A DNA stretch of 64,000 nucleotides. Origin: Thinopyrum elongatum (lineage: Eukaryota; Streptophyta; Magnoliopsida; Poales; Poaceae). The notes beneath the pieces were generated by a model that was given only the letters and a program-made list of their open reading frames with translations, was not told the origin of the DNA and did no database searches. This document shows positions 1-12,700 of this stretch, one piece after another (position 1 is the first letter of the stretch; every line of letters starts with the position of its first letter). Location of the stretch: positions 360,906,921 to 360,970,920 of the forward strand of contig CM022297.1 of assembly GCA_011799875.1 (NCBI GenBank). Reading direction: 5' to 3'. The translations under genes and the position numbers were made by a program.

Positions 1-1312
1 TGAAACTTCACGGAGAATTATTTTGGAATATATAAAAAATATTGGGCGAAGAAATCACCAGAGGGGGGCCACCAGTCATCCACAAGGGTGGGGGGCGCGC
101 CCTACCCCCTTGGGTGCGCCCCCCTGCCTTGTGGGCCACCTGGCAGGCCCCCGATGCCCATCTTCTGCTATATGGTGTGTTTTGACCTGGAAAAAATCAA
201 AAGGAAGCTTTCGGGACGAAGCGCCGCCATCTCGAGGCGGAACCAATCTAGGGCTCCGGCGGAGCTGTTCTGCCGAGGAAACTTCCCTCCGGTAGGGGGA
301 AATCGAAGCCATCGTCATCACCAACAATCCTCTCATCGAGAGGGGGTCAATCTCCATCAACATCTTCACCAGCACCATATCCTCTCAAACCCTAGTTCAT
401 CTCTCGTATCCGATCTTTGTCTCAAAACCTCAGATTGGTACCTGTGGGTTGCTAGTAGTGTTGATTACTCCTTGTAGTTGATGCTAGTTGGTTTGTTCGG
501 TGGAAGATCATATGTTCAGATCCTTAATAATAATTAATACTCCTCTGATTATGAACATGAATATGCTTTGTGAGTAGTTACGTTTGTTCCTGAGGACATG
601 GGAGAAATCTTGTTATAAGTAATCATCTGAAGTTGGTATTCGTTCGATATTTTGATGAGATGTATGTTGTCTTTCCTCTAATGGTGTTATGTGAATGTCG
701 ACTACATGACACTTCACCATGATTTGGGCCTAGGGGAAGGCATTGGGAAGTAATAAGTAGATGATGGGTTGCTAGAGTGACAGAAGCTTAAACCCTAGTT
801 TATGCGTTGCTTCGTAAGGGGCTGATTTGGATCCATATGTTTCATGCTATGGTTAGATTTATCTTAATTCTTCTTTCGTAGTTGCGGATGCTTGCGAGAG
901 GGGTTAATCATAAGTGGGAGGCTTGTCCAAGGAAGGGCAGCACCCAAGCACCGGTCCACCCACATATCAAATTATCAAAGTAACGAACGCGAATCATATG
1001 AGCATGATGAAAACTAACTTGACAACAATTCCCATGTGTCCTCGGGAGCGCTTTGCTTTATATAAGAGTTCGTCCAGGATTGTCCTTTGCTACAAAAAGA
1101 ATTGGGCCACCTTGCTGCACCTTAGTTACTTTTGTTACTTGTTACTCGTTACGAATTATCTTATCATACAACTATCTGTTACCGATAATTTCAGTGCTTG
1201 TAGAGAATACCTTGCTGAAAACCGCTTGTCATTTCCTTCTGCTCCTTGTTGGGTTCGACACTCTTACTTATCGAAAGGACTACGATAGATCCCCTATACT
1301 TGTGGTTCATCA
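1..1312 (+). repeat. 5' LTR of element A (partial)
   Basis: It matches the 3' LTR, with base 1 corresponding to base 8689. By eye about 40 substitutions separate the two copies, or roughly 3 percent. The LTR includes a GC-rich inverted segment around 88-165 (GGGCGCGCC followed by GGTGCGCCC) and ends TCA just before the PBS. The first 201 bp of the LTR are outside the window, so the left target-site duplication cannot be checked. Confidence 0.93.
1058..1065 (+). promoter_or_regulatory. TATA box in the 5' LTR of element A
   Basis: TTATATAA lies about 250 bp before the LTR end. The same box is kept in the 3' LTR at 21192-21199. Transcription of the element probably starts about 30 bp downstream. 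Confidence 0.55.
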
Positions 1313-1323
1313 AGACTCTTTTC

Positions 1324-1341
1324 TGGCGCCGTTGCCGGGGA
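1324..1341 (+). other. Primer binding site of element A (tRNA-Asp type)
   Basis: TGGCGCCGTTGCCGGGGA begins 11 bp after the LTR end. It complements the 3' end of plant tRNA-Asp, including the CCA. This is the usual primer of Athila-type elements. Confidence 0.85.
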
Positions 1342-1404
1342 GTGAAGTGCCTTTGGTAAGGAAACATTTATATAGTGTGCTGAAATTTACTGTCACTTGT
1401 CACT

Positions 1405-1986
1405 ATGGAAAATAATCCTTTGAGGGGCTTGTTCGGGGTATCTTCACCTCGACCGGAAGAGCAAAGAGTTGCTCCTCAACCTACTGCACCTACTGAAAAT
1501 ATTTATTATGAAATTCCTTCGGGTATGATAGAGAAACTGCTAGCTAATCCTTATGCAGGAGACGGAACATTACATCCTGATCTGCACCTAATCTATGTGG
1601 ATGAAGTTTGTGGATTATTTAAGCTTGCAGGTTTGCCCGAGGATGATGTCAATAAGAAGGTCTTCCCTTTATCTTTGAAGGGAAAGGCATTGACATGGTA
1701 TAGGCTATGTGATGATATTGGATCCTGGAACTACAACCGATTGAAATTGGAATTTCATCAGAAGTTTTATCCTATGCATCTGGTTCATCGTGATCGGAAC
1801 TATATATATAATTTTTGTCCTCGTGAAGGAGAAAGTATCGCTCAAGCTTGGGGAGGCTTAAGTCAATGTTATATTCATGCCCCAATCATGAGCTCTCAAG
1901 AGAAATTATTATTCAGAATTTTTATGCTCGGCTTTCTCGTAATGATCAATCCATGCTCGATACTTCTTGTACTGGTTCTTTTATGA
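1405..1986 (+). pseudogene. gag N-terminal part of element A
   Basis: The reading frame opens with ATG at 1405, about 60 bp after the PBS, and codes for the N-terminal part of an Athila-type Gag capsid precursor. The segment around residues 85-140 (KGKALTWYRLCDD, then a LKLEFHQKFYP block) resembles the retrotransposon gag capsid domain. The true reading then moves to a second frame (see 1848-4892), with a frameshift somewhere between about 1900 and 1985. After that point this frame ends in a non-homologous tail. Gag would form the virus-like particle in the cytoplasm. The copy is defective. Confidence 0.8.
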
Positions 1987-4892
1987 AGAAGGATATTGAA
2001 TTCAAATGGGATTTATTGGAAAGAATTAAATGCAACTCTGAAGACTGGGAACTCGACGAAGGTAAGGATTCAGGTATAAACCTTAAGTTTGATTGTGTTA
2101 AATCTTTCATGGATACCGATGCTTTTCTTGATTTTAGCACTAAATATGGACTTGACTCAGAGATAGTAGCTTCTTTCTATGAATATTTTGCTACTCATGT
2201 TGATCTCCCTAAGGAGAAGTGGTTTAAATATCATCCTCCCATTGAAGTGAAAGTAGTAGAACCTATTAAAGTTGAAGAAGAAACTATTACTTATAATGTT
2301 GATCCTATTGTTCCTATTGCTTATATTGAGAAACCACCTTTTCCTGTTAGAATAAAGGATCATGCTAAAGCTTCAACTGTGGTCCGTAAGAGTTATACTA
2401 GAACACCTACACCCTCTGAGCAAATTAAAGTTGAACCTAGTATTGCTTTGGTTAAAGATCTCTTGGTTGATAATATTGATGGGCATGTTATTTATTTCTG
2501 TGATGAAGCTGCTAGGATTGCTAAACCCGATATTAAAGATAAACATAGACCCGTTGTTGGCATGCCTGTTGTTTCTGTTAAAATAGGAGATCACTGTTTT
2601 CATGGCTTATGTGATGTGGGTGCCAGTGTGAGTGCAATTTCTTATACCTTATACCAAGAAATTATGAATGATATTTCACCTGCTGAGATAGAAGATATTG
2701 ATGTTACTATTAAGCTTGCCAATAGAGATACTATATCACCAATTGGGATTGTTAGAGATGTTGAAGTCTTGTGTGGGAAAATAAAATACCCTACTGATTT
2801 TCTTGTTCTTGGTTCCCCACAAGATGATTTTTGTCCCATTATATTTGGTAGACCTTTCTTGAACACTGTTAATGCTAAGATAGATTGCGAAAAGGATATT
2901 GTTACTGTCGGCTTTGGGGATGTGTCTCATGATTTTAATTTCTCTAAGTTTCATAGACAACCCCATGATAAAGAATTGCCTAGTAAGGATGAAATTATTG
3001 GTCTTGCTTCTATTGCCGTGCCTCCTATTGATCCTTTAGAACAATATTTGCTAGACCATGAAAATAATATGTTTATGAATGAAAGAAGGGAAATAGATGA
3101 AATATTCTTTAATCAAGGGCCTATTTTGAAACACAATTTGCCTGTTGAAATCCTTGGGGATCCTCCTCCACCCAAGGGTGATCCCGTGTTTGAGCTTAAA
3201 CAATTACCTGATACTCTGAAATATGCTTATCTCGATGAAAAGAAGATATATCCTGTTATTATTAGTGCTAACCTTTCAGAGCATGAAGAAAAGAAATTAT
3301 TGAAAACTCTGAGGAAGCACAGTGCAGCTATTGGATATACTCTTGACGATCTTAAGGGCATTAGCCCCACTCTATGTCAGCACAAAATTAATATGGAGCC
3401 TGATGCTAAACCAGTTGTTGATCACCAACGAAGGCTGAATCCTAAGATGAAGGAAGTGGTAAGAAATGAAATACTAAAGCTTCTGGAGGCAGGTATAATT
3501 TATCCTATTGCTGATAGTAGATGGGTAAGTCCTGTTCATTGTGTCCCTAAGAAGGGAGGTATTACTGTTGTTCCTAATGATAAGAATGAATTGATTCCAC
3601 AAAGAATTGTTACAGGTTATAGAATGGTAATTGATTTTCGTAAATTAAACAAAGCTACTAGAAAATATCATTACCCTCTACCTTTTATTGATCAAATGCT
3701 AGAAAGATTATCCAAACATACACATTTTTGATTTCTAGATGGTTACTCTGGTTTTTCTCAAATACCTTTGTCAATAGAGGACCAAGAAAAGACCACTTTT
3801 ACTTGCCCTTTCGGTACTTTTGCTTATAGATGCATGCCTTTTGGTTTATGCAATGCACCTGCTACCTTTCAAAGATGTATGACTGCTATATTCTCTGACT
3901 TTTGTGAAAAGATTGTTGAGGTTTTCATGGATGATTTCTCCGTTTACGGAACTTCTTTTGATGATTGCTTAAGCAACCTTGATTGAGTTTTGCAGAGATA
4001 TGAAGAAACTAATCTTGTTTTGAATTGGTAGAAGTGCCACTTTATGATTAATGAAGGTATTGTCTTGGGGCATAAAATTTCTGAAAGAGGTATTGAAGTT
4101 GATAAAGCTAAAGTAGATGCTATTGAAAAGATGCCGTGTCCTAAAGATATCAAAGGTATAAGAAGTTTCCTTGGTCATGTTGGTTTCTATAGGAGGTTTA
4201 TTAAAGACTTCTCTAAAATTTCTAGGCCTCTCACTAATCTCTTGCAAAAAGATGTTCCTTTTGTTTTTGATGATGATTGTGTAGAAGCATTTGAAATACT
4301 TAAGAAAGTCTTGATTTCTGCACCTATTGTTCAACCACCTGATTGGAATTTACCCTTTGAAATTATGTGTGATGCTAGTGATTATGCTGTTGGTGCTGTT
4401 CTAGGGCAAAGAGTTGATAAGAAATTGAATGTTATCCATTATGCTAGTAAAACTCTAGACAGTTCCCAGAGAAATTATGCTACTACTGAAAAAGAATTTC
4501 TAGCAGTTGTATTTGCCTGTGATAAGTTCAGATCTTATATTGTTGATTCCAAAGTAACTGTTCACACTGATTATGCTGCTATTAAATATCTTATGGAAAA
4601 GAAAGATGCTAAACCTAGACTTATTAGATGGGTTCTCTTGTTACAAGAATTTGATTTGCATATTATTGATAGAAAGGGAGCTAAGAACCCCGTAGTAGAC
4701 AACTTGTCTAGGTTAGAAAATGTTCTTGATGACCCACTGCCTATTGATGATAGTTTTCCTGATGAGCAATTAGCTGTCATAAATGCTTCTAGTAATACTC
4801 CATATATGCTGATTATGCTAATTACATTGTTGCTAAATTTATACCACCTAGTTTCACATACCAGCAAAATAAAAAGTTTTTCTATGATTTAA
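1848..4892 (+). pseudogene. gag end, aspartic protease, reverse transcriptase and RNase H of element A
   Basis: One frame carries the rest of gag and most of pol, but has nonsense codons at 3729-3731, 3984-3986 and 4029-4031. The protease active site is read as CDVGAS near residue 256 (2613). The RT follows from about 3400, with a PVHCVPKKGG block, RMVIDFRKLN, a PFGLCNAPATFQR block and the catalytic FMDD at 3924-3935. RNase H starts near 4360 ([10 protein letters not shown]) and continues through [12 protein letters not shown] frameshift near 4790 ends the homologous reading, so the final residues are not native. The three stops are all single-base changes in otherwise well-kept sequence, which suggests fairly recent decay. 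Confidence 0.9.
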
Positions 4893-6142
4893 GACAATAC
4901 TTTTGGGATGACCCACACCTTTATAAAGGAGTAGATGGTGTTATTAGAAGTTGTGTATCTGAGCATGAACAGGAACATATCCTACGCAAGTGCCACTCCG
5001 AAGCTTACGGAGTACACCATGCTGGAGATAGAACTGCACACAAGGTATTGCAATCCGGTTTTTATTGGCCTACTCTCTTCAAGGATGCACGTAAGTTTGT
5101 CTTGTCTTGTCTTGTGATGAATGCCAGAGAATTGGTAATATTAGTAGACGTCAGGAAATGCCTATGAATTATTCACTTGTTATTGAACCATTTGATGTTT
5201 GGGGCTTTGATTATATGGGACTTGTTCCTTCCTCTAATGGGTATACACATATTTTAGTTGCTACTGATTACGCTACTAAGTGGGTAGAAGCTATTCCAAC
5301 TAGTAGTGTTGATCATAACACTTCTATTAAGATGCTTAAAGAAGTTATTTTTCCGAGGTTTGGAGTCCCTAGATATTTAATGACTGATGGTGGTTCACAT
5401 TTTATTCATGGTGCTTTCCGTAAAATGCTTGCTAAATATGATGTCAACCATAGAATTGCATCTCCATATCACTCTCAGTCTAGTGGTCAAGTAGAATTGA
5501 GCAATAGAGAGATTAAATTGATTTTGCAAAAGACTATTAATAGGTCTAGAAAGAATTGGTCTAAGAAACTTGATGATGCATTATGGGCTTATAGAACTGC
5601 TTATAAAAACCCTATGGGTATGTCTCTGTATAAAATGGTTTATGGAAAAAGCATGTCACTTACCTCTTGAACTAGAACATAAAGCGTATTGGGCTATTAA
5701 AGAGCTCAACTATGATTTCAAACTTGCCGGTGAGAAGAGGTTATTTGACATTAGCTCGCTTGATGAATGGAGAACCCAAGCCTATGAGAATGCCAAGTTG
5801 TTTAAAGAAAAAGTTAAAAGATGGCATGCCAAGAGGATACAAAAGCGTGAGTTTAATGTAGGTGATCATGTTTTGCTATACAACTCTCGTTTAAGATTTT
5901 TTGCAGGAAAGCTTCTTTCTAAATGGGAAGGTCCTTACATTAGCGAGGAGGTCTATCGTTCCAGTGCCATTAAGATCAACAACGCCGAAGGCACAAATCT
6001 GAAGGTGGTAAACGGTCAAAGAATCAAACATTATATCTCAGGTACTCCCATAAATGTTGAGACCAATATAATTAATACCATAACATCGAAGGAGTACATA
6101 AGGGATACTTCCCAGAATGTTTCAGACTCCGAAAATGAATAG
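4800..6142 (+). pseudogene. integrase of element A (three frames)
   Basis: Integrase is split over three frames. The N-terminal zinc-binding part runs from about 4800 to 5110, with the two histidines in VHHAGDRTAHK; its CxxC half (CDEC) lies just past the first break. The catalytic core is in the 5107-5670 frame, with D in WGFDYMG, D in MTDGGSHF and E in SGQVELSN. The last two are 35 residues apart, so the DD35E triad is complete. A frameshift near 5640 moves the C-terminal part to the 5570-6142 frame, which has a typical basic tail (YNSRLRFFAGKLLSKWEGPY). Integrase would insert the element cDNA in the nucleus. This copy cannot make one continuous protein. Confidence 0.88.
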
Positions 6143-6251
6143 GTATGTGGTACGGTAAATAAACCGACTCCAAAACTGTTCTGATAGCAATTTTTCTCCG
6201 TTTTGGAATATTTAGAAAAATAGAAAAATTAAAAGTAGTCTGAAAGATGCA

Positions 6252-6335
6252 CGAGGAGACCACAAGGGTGGAGGGCGCGCCCTACCCCCTGGGCGCGCCC
6301 CTCCTGCCTGGTGGCCACCTCGTGTGCCCTCCGGA
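6252..6335 (+). repeat. GC-rich module shared with the LTR of element A
   Basis: This segment after pol (CCACAAGGGTGGAGGGCGCG and the following bases) repeats the GC-rich block found in the LTRs at about 88-170 and 8767-8850. Both forms contain an inverted pair of GGGCGCGCC-like arms around a CTACCCCCT centre. It sits about 140 bp upstream of the extra ORF. Confidence 0.7.
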
Positions 6336-6470
6336 CTCCGTTTTCTTGCACAATACTTCTTTTAGTCGGTAAAAATTCATTATATAATCTCCCGAAGGTT
6401 TTGACCACCGTACCATGGCAAAATCCTCTGTTTTCATTTTGAGTTGTTTCTGTAGCAGATTTGGAGCAAG

Positions 6471-6926
6471 ATGTCTTCGCAAGATTCGGTCGAAGAGAGT
6501 CGTGTCTCTCATCCGACACTAGGGCCAAGAGCAAACAGCGAAGCTGACCACTTCGGGCAATCAACGGAGGAAGAGATGGAGGCTGACTTGAAAAGGGTGG
6601 ATGCCATGAAGGAGGATCAAGAAGTTACCTCTCGTGTTCAAGCTGGATTCATGCTGGAGGAACTTCAGAGCTCAGCAATTCCAAATTCAGTCATTCCTCC
6701 CAATGCTAGATTTCTCTCTTATGAAAATATGAAAAAGAGTGTTGCTTTTTCCCCCGCAGCTATGAAACATCCATGGGTGTTGGGAGCTCTAGCCATCACG
6801 GGTAAGCTTCGCAAGGAAATAATGGATCTTAAGAAGCAAAATAATAAGCTCGAGGAGGAGAATCACATCCTAAGGGGCATCATCGCCAAGAATATCACAT
6901 CGCCACCGCCGAAGAAAGAGTCATAA
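6471..6926 (+). CDS. Small extra ORF of element A, function unknown
   Basis: A 151-residue ORF lies between integrase and the 3' LTR, where Athila elements often carry an env-like or extra gene. It starts at ATG 6471, is acidic at the start, and has a lysine- and glutamate-rich stretch near residues 115-140 (KLRKEIMDLKKQNNKLEEEN) with leucine-like spacing that suggests a coiled coil. The C-terminal end is basic (PPPKKES). I see no signal peptide or membrane segment, so it is not a classical envelope protein. It is the only uninterrupted ORF of the element. I do not recognise a domain, and whether it is translated is unknown. Confidence 0.55.
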   Translation: MSSQDSVEESRVSHPTLGPRANSEADHFGQSTEEEMEADLKRVDAMKEDQEVTSRVQAGFMLEELQSSAIPNSVIPPNARFLSYENMKKSVAFSPAAMKHPWVLGALAITGKLRKEIMDLKKQNNKLEEENHILRGIIAKNITSPPPKKES

Positions 6927-6961
6927 ATACATGGGTATGGGCACTCCCCTTGGCAACTGCC

Positions 6962-6974
6962 AAGCTTGGGGGAG
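6962..6974 (+). other. Second polypurine-tract-like site inside element A
   Basis: AAGCTTGGGGGAG is identical to the sequence next to the 3' LTR at 8474-8486. It lies about 35 bp after the stop codon of the small ORF and 1.5 kb before the real polypurine tract. Confidence 0.6.
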
Positions 6975-8473
6975 GTGCCCCGGTATCGTATCACCATCAC
7001 ACCTTTACTTTTATCGTTTTTCTTAGTTCAATCCTTTTGGTTATATTTTGATCTAGTAGAATTAAGTTTTTAGTATGATCTAGCTTTGAGTTTTGTTTCG
7101 AGATCTATCTATGTAATCGAGTCCGTGAGCTATATATAATAAAGAGTAGTTTTGAGTTAAGGGCTTTGCTTTCTTGCCATGATCTTGAGGGAATAATATA
7201 AGAGAAAGAATAAAAAGAAATAAAAAGATCATATATTGATCTTATGGAGAGTAATGACTTCACATATAAAGAGTATGATGAATAAAATTTGTTGAGAGTT
7301 GACAAACATAGTTTTGGTCATTGTTGCAATTAATAGGAAGTAATAAAGAAAGAGAGGCTTCACATATAAATATACTATCTTGGACATCTTTTGTGATTGT
7401 GAGCACTCATTAAAATATGACATGCTAAAAAGTTTATGTTGGACAAGGAAGACAACATAATGGGTTATGTTTTCTTATATCCGAATAGAAGTTATATTGT
7501 CATGGATCCTCCAACATGTTGAGCTTGCTTTTCGCTCTTATGCTAGCCAAATCCTTTGCACCAAGTAGAGATACTACTTGTGCATCCAAACATCCCTTAA
7601 CCCAGTTTTGCCATGAGAGTCCACCATACCTACCTATGGATTGAGTAAGATCCTTCAAGTAAGTTGTCATCGGTGCAAGCAATAAAAATTGCTCTCTAAA
7701 TATGTATGATCTATTAGTGTGAAGAAAATAAGCTTTATACGAACTTGTGATATGGAAGAAATAAAAGCGACAGACTGCATAATAAAGTTCTTTATCACAA
7801 GCGGCAATATAAAGTGACGTTCTTTTGCATTAAGATTTTATGCATCCAACCATAAAAGCGCATGACAACCTTTGCTTCCCTCTGCGAAGGGCCTATCTTT
7901 TACTTTTATCTTCTACCCTTATACAAGATTCGTGGTGATCTTCACCTTTCCTTTTTACAATTTTTCTTTCGGCAAGCACTATGTGTTGGAGAGATCCAGA
8001 TATATATATCCACCCGGATGTAGGTTATCATAAAGTATTATTGTTGACATTACCCTTGAGATAAAAGGTTGGGAGGCGAAACTATAAGCCCCTATCTTTC
8101 TCTGTGTTCGATTGAAGCTTTGAACTCATAAGTATTGCGTGAGTGTTAGCAACTGTGAAAGACTAAATGATAGTTGAGTATGTCGACTTGCTGAAAAGCT
8201 CTTGAATTGACTCTTTCCGATGTTATGATAAATTGCAATTGCTTCAATGACTGCAATCATAGTTTGTTAGTTTTCAATGAAGTTTCTGATTTATACTCTA
8301 TCTTGTGAATGAATTGTTACTCTAGCATAAGAAATTATATGACAATATATGTTGCTGTCCTAAAGATGATCATGAAGCCCTCATGTCCGTATTTTATTTT
8401 ATCGACACCTCTATCTCTAAACATGTGGACATATTTTTCGATTTCGGCTTTCGCTTGAGGACAAGCGAGGTCT
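6975..8473 (+). other. Non-coding 3' region of element A
   Basis: About 1.5 kb of AT-rich sequence without a convincing ORF. Short broken reading segments around 7500-7680 look coding-like on the plus strand but are closed by stops. I see no env-like membrane protein. Confidence 0.6.
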
Positions 8474-8486
8474 AAGCTTGGGGGAG
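8474..8486 (+). other. Polypurine tract of element A
   Basis: AAGCTTGGGGGAG ends one base before the TG that starts the 3' LTR. This is the expected primer for plus-strand DNA synthesis. Confidence 0.8.
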
Positions 8487-8487
8487 T

Positions 8488-9735
8488 TGATACGTCCATT
8501 TTGCATCATGCTTTTATATTGATATTTATCACATTATGGGCTGTTATTACACATTATATCACAATACTTATGCCTTTTCTCTCTTATTTTATAAGGTTTA
8601 CATGAAGAGGGAGAATGCCGGCAGCTGGAATTCTGGACTAGAAAAGGAGCAAATATTAGAGACCTATTCTGCACAACTCCAAAAGTCCTGAAACTTCACG
8701 GAGAATTATTTTGGAATATATAAAAAATATTGGGCGAAGAAAGCACCAGAGGGGGCCACCAGCCATCCACAAGGGTGGGGGGCGCGCCCTACCCCCCTAG
8801 GCACGCCCCCTTGCCTTGTGGGCCACCTGGCAGGCCCCCGATGCCCATCTTCTGCTATATGGTGTGTTTTGACCCGGAAAAAATCAGAAGGAAGCTTTCG
8901 GGATGAAGCGCCGCCGTCTCGAGGCGGAACTTGGGTGGAACAAATCTAGGGCTCCGGCGGAGCTGTTCTGCCGGGGAAACTTCCCTCCAGTAGGGGGAAA
9001 TTGAAGCCATCATCATCACCAACGATCCTCTCATCGAGAGGGGGTCAATCTCCATCAACATCTTCACCAGCACCATCTCCTCTCAAACCCTAGTTCATCT
9101 CTCGTATCCGATCTTTGTCTCAAAACCTCAGATTGGTACCTGTGGGTTGCTAGTAGTGTTGATTACTCCTTGTAGTTGATGCTAGTTGGTTTATTCGGTG
9201 GAAGATCATATGTTCAGATCCTTAATGATAATTAATACTCCTCTGATTATGAACATGAATATGCTTTGTGAGTAGTTAAGTTTGTTCCTGAGGACATGGG
9301 AGAAGTCTTGTTATAAGTAATCATGTGAAGTTGGTATTCATTCGATATTTTGATGAGATGTATGTTGTCTTTCCTCTAGTGGTGTTATGTGAATGTCGAC
9401 TACATGACACTTCACCATGATTTGGGCCTAGGGGAAGGCATTGAGAAGTAATAAGTAGATGATGGGTTGCTAGAGTGACAGAAGCTTAAACCCTAGTTTA
9501 TGCGTTGCTTCGTAAGGGGCTGATTTGGATCCATATGTTTCATGCTATGGTTAGATTTATCTTAATTCTTCTTTCGTAGTTGCGGATGCTTGCGAGAGGG
9601 GTTAATCATAAGTGGGAGGCTTCTCCAAGGAAGGGCAGCACCCAAGCACCGGTCCACCCACATATCAAATTATCAAAGTAACGAACGCGAATCATATGAG
9701 CATGATGAAAACTAACTTGACAACAATTCCCATGT
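8488..9735 (+). repeat. 3' LTR of element A, left part
   Basis: It starts TGATACGTCC and matches the 5' LTR up to CCCATGT at 9735, where element B begins. The last five bases, CATGT, are the target site duplicated by B. With the right part at 21172-21446, the LTR would be about 1.52 kb. Confidence 0.93.
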
Positions 9736-12700
9736 TGTGACGACCCCGGCTTAATCGTGCACTAATCATACACGCAAATGCACACGATCAAGCCTAAGGA
9801 CTCACTTGAAGATATCACAACACAACTCTAAAACATAAACAAAATCATACAAGCATTTATTACAAGCCAGGGCCTCGAGGGCTCGAATACAAAGCTTGAT
9901 GACAACAAGCATTAGCGGAAGCGTTAGATATCTGTGTACAGATATAAAATAGAAAACAGAGAAGCCTTTAGAAAGGAGGAACAAAAATAAAACACTACGA
10001 TCGAAAGGCACAGGCCTCCTGCCAGGGACCCTCCGTTCCTACTCCTGGACGTCGGCCAACTTGTAGAAGGATCCACCCTCGGGGAAGTAGTGGAAGTCGT
10101 CGGCGGGGCAGCTGTCTCAGGGGCTCCGTCAGCTGGTTGCATCAAATGAATATGGGGGAAAAAGAAAGTAAAGCAACCATGAGTACTCATCCGAAGTACT
10201 CAGCAAGCCAAGGATCTACACTACATATGCAACATTATCAAAGGGGGGCTGTATATGTGGACTGGGCTGCAGAAATGCCAGAATAGAGGGGGAAGCCTAG
10301 TCCTAGCGAATACTAGCATCTTCAAGCATCTTCGAGCGTCTTGCAGCATGTAGAGGTACAGAATAGCATAATGTAAGTAGTAGTAGAATCAGGTAACAGT
10401 CTCGCCCAGAGATCCTTCCTCGACTCCCTACGAGAAAGCGATCCCAGAGCCACATATCCAGGTATCATCTCAAGTTCTAGCTGTATCGATCAAGATACAA
10501 CTCCGAGTGTCCTTTACCGTAGGACCGGCTATCGATAGATGTGTTCTTCCCTGCAGGGGTGCACCAACTTATCCACCAAGCTCGATTAACTCCGGCCGAA
10601 CACACTTTCCTGGGTCATGCCCGGCCTCGGCCAAACGATACACCGCAACCCTACCTATAGCTCAGCAGAGAGGTCCCCGCCGGTCTACCTCCTAAGCGCA
10701 AGGGGGTCTTGGGCCATCGCCCCTCGCCCTTCGGGTCGTTGTGTGCAGGGTGGATACCAGCACCGCCTCGAAAGGCCGGTACGATCCGACCATGCCACAA
10801 TGCTGAACTGGACGTCTGACAGAGCTTTCGGCTGATGTTACGATGTAGAACGCCCATACTATGCCCACGTGATGGTTAGTGCTATCAGGCCAGAGGCCTG
10901 CTCGGATCAAATATCCAAATCGTTAGGACTAGGGGCTTGCGGAAATGAGCAGAGACTCACGAAAGATGTGACCCCGTCGCCCCATCTCGAGGACTTGCTG
11001 CAAGGGCTAAGAATGCCCGGCCGCACCTCGTGGAATAACTCACGGGTATCTATCCATCATTCGCGGGCACCCCTCAGGGTCGACCCGCCTTTCCAAGCAT
11101 CAGTGTCAACAGTAATGTAAGGCATCCGTGTGGTCACCATATCAAGGGGAATCCGAGGCATCACCCTCGTTAAACTCCCACCTGATGTAACATCTAGATG
11201 GACGTAGGAGGAATCACCCTCGAGGTCCACACGTGGGGTGTTGCGCGACTTTGTCAGTATCGGGGGTGGTGTAGGAGGTATCACCCTCACTTACCACGAC
11301 CGATCAACTAACCTACAAGGTTATCATCAGAAGTGCTGACGAGGTATCACCCTCGGCACTCGATAGTAACCTAGTAGTGTCGAGCAACTAAGGGGAAAGT
11401 GAGGTGCGGTGCCGGGGTCTGGTCTTCGATCCCGTTGATCGGGTCTTCTGAGAATCCAGCAGGGCAGTCAGGACAAGTGGGGGTCTCTGATGGGTCTCTA
11501 CCCAGTCTATTCTAAACAGTTTAGGAAAACAGTAAGGTATCAACAGCAGGTTACAATAAACAGGCTATGCAGCAGAAATAGGTAAAACAGTAACAGTAGC
11601 AAAATCTAATGCAAGCAGGGGATATTAGAATGGGTGATATCGAGATGATCAAAGGGGGGGGGGGCTTGCCTGGTTGCTTTGCAGACAAAAGTGGATCTTC
11701 TACGGTGAGGTAGTCGTCCACCGGATCATCAGCGCTCTCGCAGTCTATCGGGGAGAAGAGGGGGAGAAGAAACAATATAAATACATGACAACAATAACAA
11801 TCACATAGCAAGGCACGGTAATACGCAGTGCAAGGGTGTCCTAGTGCTAGGCTAAGTGCTACGGACGAAGTGGGAATTTACCGGGAAAGTTTTCCCGGTT
11901 CCGAACGTCTGACAGACAGACGAACCAGAGAGAACGGTTCCATGTTCAAGTAGTTAGAGGCATGTGACAGATAAACGGAGAGCGTATTCGGATTCGTCTC
12001 GTCGTTCTGAGCAACTTTCATGTATAAATTTTTTTCATCCGGGTTACGGATAATTTCCTACGAATTTTGCAAGTTTTAACAATATTCTAAAAATACTGGA
12101 TTTTATTATTAAATCGAAAACAGTGGCTGAATTGCTAGATGCACACGGTGCAGTGCACCCACGGGTGCACTAGGGGCTGACTGGTGGGGCCAGTGAGCTG
12201 AGTCAGCGCTGACTGAGCTCATCTTATCCAAAAGAACAATGCAGGGGCCCCACTTGTCATTGACTTGACATTTTAATAGTGATTAATTTAAACCAGGGTT
12301 TAATTAGATGGGTGGGCCCCTGTGTCAGTGACTGTTTAGTGATTTTATTAGTTAACAGACTGATTAGCAGTTTAATTAGTTTAGAATTTAACTAAACTAC
12401 AGTGGGGTCCACATGTCAGTGGCCCACGATGCCCAGTCAGCAGGGTTGACCCAGTCAACCCTGACTGGTGGCCCCATTGGGCCCACGGGCAGTGTCACCG
12501 GGGCGGGCCCCGCCAGTGCCAACTCAGCGGAGTCGCCGGAGGAGCTCCGGCGAGCTCGCGCGCGGTGGCAGAACCACGGCGGGGGTCGGAATCGCGCTAC
12601 GGTGCGTCATTTTGTGCGTTCCTGGTGGCGTTCGAAAGCTCGCAGCGTCGCGCGTCTTGTTGTGGTACTGGCCGGAGCTGGGATCGCCGGAAACGCTGCC

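Noticed and set aside
6471..6926. Envelope protein of element A
   Set aside because: No signal peptide, membrane segment or cysteine pattern. The ORF is short and coiled-coil-like.
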